64,000 nucleotides of DNA, from the NCBI GenBank assembly GCA_035496255.1, contig DATJEU010000060.1, positions 1-64,000 of the forward strand. Direction: 5' to 3'. This DNA comes from Gp6-AA40 sp035496255 (lineage in GTDB: Bacteria; Acidobacteriota; Vicinamibacteria; Vicinamibacterales; UBA2999). The notes below the pieces were generated by a model. The model did not search any database, was not told the origin of the DNA, and was given only the letters and a program-made list of their open reading frames with translations. Made by a program: the position numbers and the translations under genes. The stretch's first letter is position 1, and each line of letters starts with the position of its first letter. Positions 15,711 to 24,160 of the stretch are shown here, in pieces.

Positions 15711-16702
15711 GCCGAGGTGACGTTCGGTCCGCCGTTCCCGGCCTCCGTTGCCGTCGAGGTCTCAGGTGGACCGCTGAAACGTACTCCTGGCTGGATCGGC
15801 CGTCCCGCGAGGTATTCCCTCACGCGCATCGGCCGTCTGCCTTCAGGTTGCAGTTCCTCGATCGCCAATCGACCGCCGTGGCCGGTGGCAACGTGGAGCT
15901 CATCTCGTGAGACGGCGACGATCGTTCCCGGTGCGGCCGTCGTGATCTCGGCCTCGACACGTGTCTTCAGAACGATGATTCGCGAGCGATCGAGATACGT
16001 GAACGCGTGCGGCCACGGATACAGGCCGCGGACGCGGTTGTGGATGGAAATCGCCGGCAGGGTCCAGTCGATGACTCCCTCGCTGCGCGCAATCTTCGAC
16101 GCGTACGTCGCCGTCGCGTGATCCTGCTTTTCTTCCTGCGCGGTGCCCGCCTCGATCGCGTCCAGCACTTGCAGCAGCAGCGTCGCGCCCAGGTCGGCGA
16201 GCTCGCGCTCGACATGATCGCTCGTCTCGTCCGGGCCAATCGGCCGTGTCACCGTCGCGAACATGTCGCCGGAATCGAGCAGGCGTTCGACGCGCATGAT
16301 GGTGACGCCGGTCTCCGGCTCGCCATCGATGACCGCACGATGCACGGGAGCGGCGCCGCGATATTTCGGCAGCAATGAGGCGTGCACGTTGACCATGCCG
16401 AACCGTGGAATGCGAAGCAGCGACTCGGGAATGATCTTTCCGTACGCCGCCACCACACCGATGTCAGGTGCCCATCGCGTCAGCGTGTCGGCGACCGTCG
16501 CATCGCGGAGCGAATCCGGCTGAATCACCGGGACGCCGCGCGCCACCGCGAGTGCCTTCACCGGCGCATCCGTGATCTTCTGCCCGCGCCCGCGAGGCCG
16601 ATCCGGCTGGGTGACGATGCCGCAGACGCGATGGCGGGAGCCGAGCAGCGCTCGCAGCGTCGGCACCGCGAACTGCGGGGTGCCGAAATAGACGACTACC
16701 AT
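15707..16702 (-). CDS. fmt: Methionyl-tRNA formyltransferase
   Basis: 331 residues from ATG 16702. Formylates initiator Met-tRNA with 10-formyl-THF. The catalytic block is HASLLPKYRGAAPVHRAV (about residues 108-125), with the Asp of LLDSGDM nearby. A C-terminal OB-like domain follows with AIEELQPEGRRPM. The start overlaps the end of def by seven bases; def-fmt is the standard pairing, since deformylase removes the formyl group added by Fmt. The last ~15 residues are low-complexity. Confidence 0.95.
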   Translation of the reverse strand: MVVVYFGTPQFAVPTLRALLGSRHRVCGIVTQPDRPRGRGQKITDAPVKALAVARGVPVIQPDSLRDATVADTLTRWAPDIGVVAAYGKIIPESLLRIPRFGMVNVHASLLPKYRGAAPVHRAVIDGEPETGVTIMRVERLLDSGDMFATVTRPIGPDETSDHVERELADLGATLLLQVLDAIEAGTAQEEKQDHATATYASKIARSEGVIDWTLPAISIHNRVRGLYPWPHAFTYLDRSRIIVLKTRVEAEITTAAPGTIVAVSRDELHVATGHGGRLAIEELQPEGRRPMRVREYLAGRPIQPGVRFSGPPETSTATEAGNGGPNVTSA

Positions 16703-17205
16703 TTTCCGGAGCGTGAGAGCTTCTTGATTTTCCGGACGATCAAGTCCTTCTGCAGGCCGCGCAGCCGATCGACGAACACCGTTCCGTCGAGGTGATCCAT
16801 CTCGTGCTGGAAGCAGCGGGCGAGCAAGCCCGTTGCTTCGATCGTCTGCTCCCGCCCCTCGCGATCGAGTCCCTTGAGCGTGGCTCGTGCCGGACGGGCG
16901 ACCGTGGCGTTGAACCCAGGCACGCTGAGGCACCCTTCTTCTTCGAGCTGCATCCCGTCGCGATCGACGAACTCGGGATTGACGAACACGAGCAGACCAT
17001 CCGCCTGACGGCCGACCGAAATATCGGCGACGAAGATTCGCAGTGGCACGCCGACCTGCGTGGCCGCGAGACCGATGCCCGGCGCCGCATACATCGTGTG
17101 AATCATGTCGTCGATCAACTGGTGAATCTCAGGCGTGATCGCCGCCACCGGTGTCGCGGGTGCGTGCAGCACGTCCGCACCGTATCGGACGATAGGACGG
17201 ATCAT
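16696..17205 (-). CDS. def: Peptide deformylase
   Basis: 169 residues, normal for a type I bacterial enzyme. Removes the formyl group from nascent N-terminal Met, using a metal held by Cys and two His. All three motifs are intact: GIGLAATQVG (about residues 45-54), EEGCLSVPG (metal Cys) and QHEMDHLDG (HExxH). It overlaps aroC by four bases and fmt by seven, so the three are translated from one message. Confidence 0.96.
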   Translation of the reverse strand: MIRPIVRYGADVLHAPATPVAAITPEIHQLIDDMIHTMYAAPGIGLAATQVGVPLRIFVADISVGRQADGLLVFVNPEFVDRDGMQLEEEGCLSVPGFNATVARPARATLKGLDREGREQTIEATGLLARCFQHEMDHLDGTVFVDRLRGLQKDLIVRKIKKLSRSGKW

Positions 17206-18404
17206 CCGGCAGTTTTGCGAAAGCGGCCGCGAACCTGGTCGAGCGTCGTGTCGTAGTGCCGCTGGATTTCCTCGACCGAATCGCCGCCCAGCTTTTCGAG
17301 GAACGCGTCCGCCAGGACAAAAGCGATCATCGCTTCGCCGACGACTGCTGCCGCCGGCACGGCACAGACATCGCTGCGTTCGATCGCGGCCGGTGCATCG
17401 TCCAGGGTGTTCAGGTCAACGGAGCGCAGCGGCTTCATCAGGGTTGCAATCGGCTTCATGAAGCCGGTCACGCGGATGTCCTGACCGTTGGTCACGCCGC
17501 CCTCGAGCCCGCCGGCATTGTTGGTGGGCCGGAATGGTCCGCCGGCATCCGCCGCGGGTGGCAGGATCTCGTCGTGCACTCGGGAGCCGGGCCGCAGGGC
17601 GACCTCGGGGCCGATCCCGATGCCTACGGCCTTGATCGCGTGGATGCACATCAACGCCTGCGCCAGCCGGCCGTCGAGTTTGCGATCCCACTGCACGTAC
17701 GATCCCAGGCCCGGCGGCACACCCGCGACGATCACTTCGAACGCCCCACCCATGGTGTCGCCGGCTTCCCGCGCCGAGTCGATCGCCGCGATCATGCGTT
17801 GCTGGATGGCATCGTCGACGCACCGCAGTGGTGCGTCGTCGGGCAGCGCGTGCGCCTGTGCGAACGAGACCACGCGATCGGCCGGCAGCATGACGTCGCC
17901 AATCGCGCTGACGTGGCTGGCGACCTGGATGTCGAAGCGGCCGAGGAGCTGGCGGGCCAGTGTCCCGGCGGCGACGCGCGCGGCTGTCTCACGGGCGCTG
18001 GCGCGTTCGAGCACGTCGCGCACATCGCTGTGGCCGTATTTGATTGCGCCGGCCAGATCGGCGTGGCCGGGACGCGGACGGGTGACGCTGGCGCGCCTGC
18101 TGCCGGTGGCGCCAGCCGGCATGTCCGCCTCGACGTACATCGTCTGCTGCCAGTTGACCCAGTCGCGATTGCGAATCAGCAGGGCGATGGGCGCGCCGGT
18201 CGTGCGGCCGTGCCGGACGCCGGCGACGATCTCCGCCTGATCGCTTTCGATCTGCATGCGGCGGCCGCGGCCATAGCCGCCCTGCCGGCGTTTCAGTTGG
18301 GCGTTGAGCGCGGCAATGTCGATCTCGAGCCCAGCGGGCATGCCGTCCAGCGTCATCACGAGCGTCTGGCCGTGAGATTCGCCGGCGGTGAGAAATCTCA
18401 GCAT
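17202..18404 (-). CDS. aroC: Chorismate synthase
   Basis: 400 residues. Converts EPSP to chorismate using reduced FMN, the last step of the common aromatic pathway. The N-terminus MLRFLTAGESHG carries the GESHG signature; the Arg-rich flavin site (RRQGGYGRGRRM) and the RPGHADLAGAIKYGHSDVRD signature are intact, as is GLEGGVTNGQDI. It is the first gene of the minus-strand run, and it is unlinked from the aromatic supra-operon 10 kb away that consumes chorismate. Confidence 0.96.
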   Translation of the reverse strand: MLRFLTAGESHGQTLVMTLDGMPAGLEIDIAALNAQLKRRQGGYGRGRRMQIESDQAEIVAGVRHGRTTGAPIALLIRNRDWVNWQQTMYVEADMPAGATGSRRASVTRPRPGHADLAGAIKYGHSDVRDVLERASARETAARVAAGTLARQLLGRFDIQVASHVSAIGDVMLPADRVVSFAQAHALPDDAPLRCVDDAIQQRMIAAIDSAREAGDTMGGAFEVIVAGVPPGLGSYVQWDRKLDGRLAQALMCIHAIKAVGIGIGPEVALRPGSRVHDEILPPAADAGGPFRPTNNAGGLEGGVTNGQDIRVTGFMKPIATLMKPLRSVDLNTLDDAPAAIERSDVCAVPAAAVVGEAMIAFVLADAFLEKLGGDSVEEIQRHYDTTLDQVRGRFRKTAG

Positions 18405-18420
18405 CGGAGCCTCGATTATA

Positions 18421-18437
18421 CGCGCAGAAACTGCGCG
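18421..18437. other. Perfect hairpin in the aroC/sigma54-activator spacer
   Basis: CGCGCAG (18421-18427), AAA, CTGCGCG (18431-18437). It lies 17 bases upstream of the aroC start and between two divergent genes, so it may be an operator or another small palindromic element. No T-run follows on either strand. Confidence 0.4.
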
Positions 18438-18505
18438 CTCTGGCGGTGATCGCGCGGATTCAGGCCTGTTTTCGGCGGAACGTTGCCTTGCATAGCAGTG
18501 GGCCC

Positions 18506-21280
18506 ATGCCCGCCCTGCTTCACGATCGCTATCTCGAAATCAGCCCGACGCACGTGTGCGATCTCGCGACGGCCGATGTCCTCTCCACCGACGCCGTGAC
18601 CGTGTCCGTGTCTCGTGAGCCGGTGCTCCCGTCGCTGCTCGAAGTGTTCGACCACGGGCGTGATGGCCGCCCGCGGGCGGTCACGACGGACCTGCGGCCG
18701 CCGATGCGATGGCGGACCGCTGCCGATCGGATTGCCGCGGACGCCGCGGCCCACGGCTGCGTGCCGATCGCCGTGCAGGTCTACGTCAGCCTGGCGCCAT
18801 TGATGCGCGATCACCTTGCCGGCCGGACGCTGGTGTTGATCGCATGCGAGCGCGATGGACAAGCGTCGCGACGGGCGTTGCTCGATGCCGCGACGAGTTC
18901 GCCGCGCCCGCACGTGCTGGTGACCGTTCGGAGCGGGCCGGCGGGCAACCCGTCGGTGGTGCGTGAAGCACGGGCGGCGTACGCCGCACCACGGGCACGC
19001 GCGCGGTTGACACCGGTCTACCCGATCGACGTGCAACAGCAGATCGAGCGGGGTCGCCGGGCAGCGGCCTTCACCGCTGCGGGGCGGCACGCGGCCGCTG
19101 AACGATTGCTGCGCGACGTGGCGGGCGCCCTGACACGACGCGGGGCGTGGGCGCCGGCGGTTGGAACGCTCGTGTCGCTGGGCCGGTTGCTGATGGAACG
19201 TGGCCGGCCCGCCGATGCGGCACGGACGCTGGAGCAGGCCGCAGCCGCCGCCGTGACCGGACGGGACGATAGCGCGGAGGTGGACGCGCGCATCTGGCTG
19301 GCGATGGCCCGAATCGACCTGGAACTGTTGACGGCGGGGGAGTCGATCTGTCGCGCCGTGCTCCTGGCGGCTTCGCTGTCGAACGCGCAGCGGACGCTGG
19401 CCCATGGCGTCTTGACACGCGTGCTCCTGCTGCAGGGCCGAACGGGGGAGGCCGCCGAGGTCCCGGCGTACGACGCGGCAGCGGCAGACGGACTCGACCC
19501 GGTTTCGGATGCGTTTGCCCGTTCGATGTCAATCGGTGCGCTGCTGGCCGATCAGCGGCTGTTCGAGGCGGGTCTCGCCGCCAACGCGTTGCTGGCGTCG
19601 GTATCGGACGCCGAGCCGTTGGCGCGGGTGATTGCCTGGACGTGCCATCTTCAGATCCTTGCGGCCGCTGGTGATCTGCAGGCGGCGCATGGGCGCCTGC
19701 GCGATATCGCGACCGGCGTACGTGCCGCGCGCGCACCCCTCCGGCTGCTGCACGCACGGTTGATCTGGCTGGACCTGCTGAGACGCGCCGGTCGGACTGC
19801 CGACGGCGACCGGGAGCGCCGGATCCTCGAACGGCTCTCGCGTGTGGCACCGCCACTGTTGCGTCACGAGATCGCGCGGCAAAAGAGGGTCGTCCCAACC
19901 GCGCTTCCGGCGCAGCCGCCGCGAAGCGTCGTCTCCGCCGGTGACCTGGTGCGACTGGCTCAGGACGAAGAGGACGATCGGGCCGCGGTCCATGCGCTCG
20001 TCGCGTCTGCCGCGCGACAACTCGAGGCGAGTCGCATTGATGTCTGGTCGCGCGATGCCGGTCCGGCCACCATCGTCGACACCGTTGGAACAGGGCTGCC
20101 CTCAACGATTGGCGAGCGGGTCATGGAGGCCGGCATCGCGATCGGTCCGGAGGGCAGCGACCCACCGATGCAACTGGGCCTGCCGATCCGGATCGGCACG
20201 AAGCTGGTCGGCGCCGTCGTCGCGCGATGGCCAGCCGATCGGCGGCCACCGGCCGGCGCCGCGTCGTTGCTGGAGTTGCTCACGATCGTTGCCGCTCCGC
20301 GTCTCGACGCCTGGCTGCACCGGGCGCGGCTCGCCGTCCAGACCGCCACGCTGATTCCGGAACTGGTCGGCGTCAGCGCCGGCATCGCACAGGTACGCCA
20401 GGCGGTTGCCCGGGCAGCCGCGGCACCCTTCAACGTGCTCGTGGAAGGCGAAAGCGGCTCCGGGAAGGAGTTGATTGCGCGCGCACTTCATCAACTGAGC
20501 GCGCGGCGCGAGCGGCGCTTCTGCGACATCAACTGCGCGGCGTTGCCGGACGAGATTCTCGAATCCGAGCTCTTCGGCCATGCGAAAGGCGCGTTCAGCG
20601 GTGCGATTGCGGATCGTCCGGGCCTCTTCGAAGAGGCGCACGGCGGCACGGTGTTCCTCGACGAGGTCGCGGACCTGTCGCCGCGCGCTCAGGCGAAGCT
20701 GCTGCGCGTGCTGCAGCAGCAGGAGGTTCGGCGCGTCGGCGAAAACTTCGCGCGACCCATCGACGTCCGGGTCGTGACCGCCGCGAACCGGGACATGCGC
20801 GTCGAGGCGGAGCAGGGCCGATTCCGGCAGGACCTGCTGTACCGGATCGACGTCGTCCGCATCAACGTGCCACCGTTGCGGGACCGTCCCGAAGACATTC
20901 CCGGCCTCGCGCAGCATTTCTGGCGGGCGGCTGCGGCGCGTGTCGGGACCACGGCGGTGCTGACGCCGGCGGTGCTCGCCGCGCTGGCCGCGTATGACTG
21001 GCCCGGAAACGTCCGCGAACTCCAGAACGTGATCGCCGGGCTCGCCGTCGCGGCGCCGTCGCGAGGTCGCGTCTCTGCGGATCTGCTCACGGGTGCGATC
21101 GTGAGCGCCGCCCCGATCAGGACCACGCGACTCGCCGCCGCCCGCGATCAATTCGAACGGCGATTCGTCGAAGCCGCGCTGGCGCGGGCCGGAAACAACC
21201 GTGCACGGGCCGCGCGGGCACTCGGTCTGTCGCGGCAGGGACTACTCAAGGTGATGGAGCGCCTGCATGTCGACAAATAA
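18506..21280 (+). CDS. Sigma54-dependent transcriptional activator (TPR-GAF-AAA+-Fis)
   Basis: 924 residues from ATG 18506 (an in-frame GTG at 18446 adds 20). The order is an N-terminal domain of unknown type (1-165), helical TPR/MalT-like repeats (about 170-450), a GAF-like sensor (about 470-620), an AAA+ sigma54-interaction domain and a Fis-type HTH (about 880-920, NNRARAARALGLSRQGLLK). Walker A is GESGSGKE (about residue 648). The sigma54-contact loop reads GAFSGA instead of GAFTGA, a conservative Thr-to-Ser change. There is no receiver domain or partner kinase nearby, so it probably senses a ligand or protein. Its targets are not evident. Confidence 0.88.
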   Translation: MPALLHDRYLEISPTHVCDLATADVLSTDAVTVSVSREPVLPSLLEVFDHGRDGRPRAVTTDLRPPMRWRTAADRIAADAAAHGCVPIAVQVYVSLAPLMRDHLAGRTLVLIACERDGQASRRALLDAATSSPRPHVLVTVRSGPAGNPSVVREARAAYAAPRARARLTPVYPIDVQQQIERGRRAAAFTAAGRHAAAERLLRDVAGALTRRGAWAPAVGTLVSLGRLLMERGRPADAARTLEQAAAAAVTGRDDSAEVDARIWLAMARIDLELLTAGESICRAVLLAASLSNAQRTLAHGVLTRVLLLQGRTGEAAEVPAYDAAAADGLDPVSDAFARSMSIGALLADQRLFEAGLAANALLASVSDAEPLARVIAWTCHLQILAAAGDLQAAHGRLRDIATGVRAARAPLRLLHARLIWLDLLRRAGRTADGDRERRILERLSRVAPPLLRHEIARQKRVVPTALPAQPPRSVVSAGDLVRLAQDEEDDRAAVHALVASAARQLEASRIDVWSRDAGPATIVDTVGTGLPSTIGERVMEAGIAIGPEGSDPPMQLGLPIRIGTKLVGAVVARWPADRRPPAGAASLLELLTIVAAPRLDAWLHRARLAVQTATLIPELVGVSAGIAQVRQAVARAAAAPFNVLVEGESGSGKELIARALHQLSARRERRFCDINCAALPDEILESELFGHAKGAFSGAIADRPGLFEEAHGGTVFLDEVADLSPRAQAKLLRVLQQQEVRRVGENFARPIDVRVVTAANRDMRVEAEQGRFRQDLLYRIDVVRINVPPLRDRPEDIPGLAQHFWRAAAARVGTTAVLTPAVLAALAAYDWPGNVRELQNVIAGLAVAAPSRGRVSADLLTGAIVSAAPIRTTRLAAARDQFERRFVEAALARAGNNRARAARALGLSRQGLLKVMERLHVDK

Positions 21281-21401
21281 CGCCACCAGCGGAAAGTCCG
21301 CTCGTGGCGTTCCCCTCGACACCAGCATCGTCGCCGCCGTTGGCGCGGCGCACGTGAACCGCCGGATGCGGACGCTGCTCGACCCGTTCGCGCAGGAATG
21401 A
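21267..21401 (+). CDS. Possible 44-residue small ORF overlapping the activator stop
   Basis: ATG 21267 lies in another frame, 12 bases before the activator stop. It encodes MSTNNATSGKSARGV ... HVNRRMRTLLDPFAQE and ends at TGA 21399-21401. Third positions are about 80% G/C, as in neighbouring genes, and the overlap could couple its translation. Against it, the frame contains the strong hairpin at 21279-21311 and no clear ribosome-binding site is seen. No family recognised. Confidence 0.25.
   Translation: MSTNNATSGKSARGVPLDTSIVAAVGAAHVNRRMRTLLDPFAQE
21279..21311. terminator. Strong hairpin at the stop codon of the sigma54 activator
   Basis: AACGCCAC (21279-21286)/GTGGCGTT (21304-21311), with inner AGCGGA (21288-21293)/TCCGCT (21297-21302) and loop AAG. 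The first two bases belong to the TAA stop. No U-tract follows, so it may be an mRNA 3'-end stabiliser or another palindromic element rather than a classic terminator. Confidence 0.5.
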
Positions 21402-21429
21402 ACAGCGTGCGGCGCGAGTCGGACGCGTC

Positions 21430-22569
21430 CTAGCGCGTCAGCGCGTCGTAACGGGCGAGTGCGAGTCGGGCCGCATCGGCATGTCCGAGCCGCTGCTCGG
21501 CGGTCGCCAGATACTTGAACGCCTCCGGATCGACCGGCCGCTTGTCCGTGGCCGTCGCCAGTGTGCGCTCAGCGCCGCGGACGTCCCCTGACAACAACTG
21601 GACGCGGCCGCGCACCAACAACAGGTCAGCGGAATCGTGATCCGTGATCGCGGCCATCTGCAGCGCTTGCGTCGCTTTGCTCACAGCCACCGGGTCGCGA
21701 GCCTCGGACGCGGCGTCGAGCCACAGGCGGGCGAGTTCCAGGTAGACGGCCGCGGAGTCGGGAAACCGATCTGCCGCACGGCCCAGGGTGAGGATCGCCG
21801 CATCATGCCGTCCGCTTTTCGCATATGCGAGTCCGACCGCCAGGAGCCGGTCGGGATTGCGGGCGTCGAGTGCGGCCAATGCTTCCAGCTGCTCGACGGC
21901 TTCGCGTCGCCGGCCGCGATTCATCTCGAGCAGCGCCAGTTCTTCGCGGGCGGGAGCCAATGTCGGGTTCAATTGAATTGCGTGCGTCCAGAACGCCACC
22001 GCCTCGTCCAGCCGCCGGCCATCGCGCGCGCACAACCCGAGGAGGTAGTAGGCCTCGGCCAACCCTTTGTCGAGCACGAGCGCCTTTTTCAACGGATCGA
22101 GTGCCGGGGCACATTGGCCATTCCGGTAATGCGCGAGCGCAAGCTTGTACAGCACCCGCGCGGAGCGGTCGTCGAGGCCGACCGATCGTGCGTAATAGCC
22201 GATGGCGTCGGACTGATGGCCGAGCGCCGACTGCACATCGCCGAGCAATTCGAGCGGACGTGGGGCGGTGGGTTCGAGACGGGCCGCTTGTTCCAGGTCG
22301 CGACGGGCAGGCACGTACTCCCCGCGACGGCGATAGGTGTCCCCCCGCTTGAGCCACCCCAGCATGGCGTCGCGGCGCAGCGTAATGGCCCCGCTGTAGG
22401 CCTCGATGGCTGCGTAGGTCTGATCGCGCGCCAGCGCCGCGTCGCCAAGGGCGATCAGACGCCGGAATTCGCGCGTCTGCCGGACCTCGAACCACCCCAG
22501 GACGCTGGCGCCCGCCAGTGCGGCGATGGTGACCGAAATCAGGACCAGCCGGTTCATGGCCGCCGCCAT
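21430..22569 (-). CDS. Membrane-anchored TPR protein
   Basis: 379 residues from ATG 22569 (ATG 22557 is equally possible). One N-terminal membrane anchor (LVLISVTIAALAGASVLGWF) is followed by about nine tetratricopeptide repeats, for example YAAIEAYSGAITLRRDAMLGWLKRGDTY by position and AVAFWTHAIQLNPTLAPARE. TPR arrays act as protein-interaction scaffolds. It is divergent from the ECF sigma gene with a 65-base spacer. No enzymatic domain is visible. Confidence 0.75.
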   Translation of the reverse strand: MAAAMNRLVLISVTIAALAGASVLGWFEVRQTREFRRLIALGDAALARDQTYAAIEAYSGAITLRRDAMLGWLKRGDTYRRRGEYVPARRDLEQAARLEPTAPRPLELLGDVQSALGHQSDAIGYYARSVGLDDRSARVLYKLALAHYRNGQCAPALDPLKKALVLDKGLAEAYYLLGLCARDGRRLDEAVAFWTHAIQLNPTLAPAREELALLEMNRGRRREAVEQLEALAALDARNPDRLLAVGLAYAKSGRHDAAILTLGRAADRFPDSAAVYLELARLWLDAASEARDPVAVSKATQALQMAAITDHDSADLLLVRGRVQLLSGDVRGAERTLATATDKRPVDPEAFKYLATAEQRLGHADAARLALARYDALTR

Positions 22570-22634
22570 TGTAAATGGGCTTGCCGGGAACCATTCTTCA
22601 GGGTCGGGGTCTAAGGGGTCAGGTGCTAGACTCG

Positions 22635-23267
22635 ATGCAGCAGTCCTTCTCTTCCGGAGCACTGGTGAAGAACGCTGGCGCCATCAGTTGGTCAGACGTC
22701 GATACTCGCGAGGCCGTCCTTATCGAACGGTGTGCCTCCGGCGATCAGGCGGCCTGTGCAGAACTCGTCTCACTCCATCAGCGCATGGTCTTTGGCCTGG
22801 CGCTCCACCTGCTGGGGGATCGGGACGAGGCCCTCGACCTCTCCCAGGAAGTGTTTCTCCGCGTCTTCCGGACCATTTCGAGTTTCCGCGGTCAGTCGGC
22901 CCTCCGCACCTGGATCTATCGCATCGTCATCAACCAGGCGCGTAACCGCCAACGCTGGTGGCGGCGGCGCCGCCGGTCGGACCAGGTGTCGCTCGACGAG
23001 CACCTGCAGCAGTTCGGCGACATGGAGTCGAAGACCGACGTCCTGCCGGATCGCCTGCTGGCGAGCAAGGAAACCGCGTCGAAGATCTGGCAGGCGCTCG
23101 ACCGCCTGCCGTTCGATCAGCGCACGGCGCTGATTCTGCGTGAGGTCGACGGGCTGCGCTACGAGGAGATCGCCTTCTCTCTCGGTGTCGCGGTCGGAAC
23201 GGTGAAGTCGCGGCTCACGCGCGCACGCCAGGCGTTGCGCGCCGAACTGCTGGGGCTCCGGTCATGA
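22635..23267 (+). CDS. ECF-type RNA polymerase sigma factor
   Basis: 210 residues from ATG 22635. Region 2 (about residues 30-100) includes DEALDLSQEVFLRVFRTI and TWIYRIVINQARN, which contact the -10 element and the core enzyme. Region 4 (about 145-200) has LPFDQRTALILREVDGLRYEE and VAVGTVKSRLTRAR, the -35-binding HTH. A basic linker (WWRRRRR) lies between them. Its stop overlaps the anti-sigma gene by four bases, the standard layout of a membrane-signalled ECF pair of the RpoE type. Confidence 0.93.
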   Translation: MQQSFSSGALVKNAGAISWSDVDTREAVLIERCASGDQAACAELVSLHQRMVFGLALHLLGDRDEALDLSQEVFLRVFRTISSFRGQSALRTWIYRIVINQARNRQRWWRRRRRSDQVSLDEHLQQFGDMESKTDVLPDRLLASKETASKIWQALDRLPFDQRTALILREVDGLRYEEIAFSLGVAVGTVKSRLTRARQALRAELLGLRS

Positions 23268-24160
23268 CGCGCTACATCGGCTGCGAAACCGCGCGGGATC
23301 TGCTCGATGCCTTCGTTGACGGTGAACTGTCCGTCGACGACCAGGTGATGGTGGAAGGGCACCTGCGCGGCTGCCCGACGTGCAGCGCCCGGGTCGAGGA
23401 CATGTCGATCATCGGCGCCGCCGTCCGCGTGGGGTCCGCGGTCACGCGATCGACAGCCGTCGACGATTTGACGATGGCCGTGTTGCAGGATCAGGTGCTG
23501 TCACGCTACGGCGCCGAACAGGATCAGTCGTGGCCCGTGCGGCTGCGCGCCATGTTCCAGGACATGCACCTGCTCTGGCCGGCGCTTGGCGCCACCTGCG
23601 CCGTGTTGATCTGTCTCGCCGGTGCCTCGACAGTGCTCTACGCGACCAGCGAGGAGCATCCGGATTCGCTGGCAGCGATGATTGCGAGCATGTCCGATCG
23701 GTCGGGCCTGAACCCGCTGCTCCTCGACAACACCGTGGTCATTCCTCGCGCGCTCGACGACGGTCCCACGCTGAACGTCGTGGACGATGACGCGATGTTC
23801 GCGTTCGCGACGGTGTTGTCTCCGGAAGGCCGGATTGCCGACTCGGCGCTGCTGCTGTCTCAGCGTGAGGTATCGCTCGTCGCGCACGATCGGTTCGCGC
23901 ACCAGCGCGAGGTGGACGATCTGCAGCACCAGTTGAAACAGTCACGGTTCGAGCCGGCGCAGGCGTTGAGCGGGCGCAAGGTCGCCGTCAACATGGTCTG
24001 GTTGATTGCGCGCACGACCGTGAAGGCGTCAGCGCACGACACCGACGTCGTGAACGTCGTGGCCCCGGTTACCGCCCGCAAGCGCGAGGCTCCGAAGCCT
24101 CCGCCGCAGGAGCCCAACGGCGTCGTTTCTTCGATCGACGGCAATCTACCGACGGCCTGA
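23264..24160 (+). CDS. Anti-sigma factor with zinc-finger (RsiW/ChrR-type N-domain)
   Basis: 298 residues. The N-terminal anti-sigma domain has the HxxxCxxC zinc motif (HLRGCPTC, about residues 33-40) that binds and silences ECF sigma factors. A single membrane segment follows at about residues 108-130 (WPALGATCAVLICLAGAS), then a periplasmic tail with a Pro-rich end. It overlaps the sigma gene by four bases, so the two are made together. Its 3' end overlaps the convergent propeller gene by 15 bases. Confidence 0.88.
   Translation: MTRYIGCETARDLLDAFVDGELSVDDQVMVEGHLRGCPTCSARVEDMSIIGAAVRVGSAVTRSTAVDDLTMAVLQDQVLSRYGAEQDQSWPVRLRAMFQDMHLLWPALGATCAVLICLAGASTVLYATSEEHPDSLAAMIASMSDRSGLNPLLLDNTVVIPRALDDGPTLNVVDDDAMFAFATVLSPEGRIADSALLLSQREVSLVAHDRFAHQREVDDLQHQLKQSRFEPAQALSGRKVAVNMVWLIARTTVKASAHDTDVVNVVAPVTARKREAPKPPPQEPNGVVSSIDGNLPTA

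Noticed and set aside
18471..18495. Sigma54-like promoter (GG...TTGC) upstream of the activator
   Set aside because: The distance between GG and GC is 11 bases rather than the required 10, so it does not meet the -24/-12 rule.
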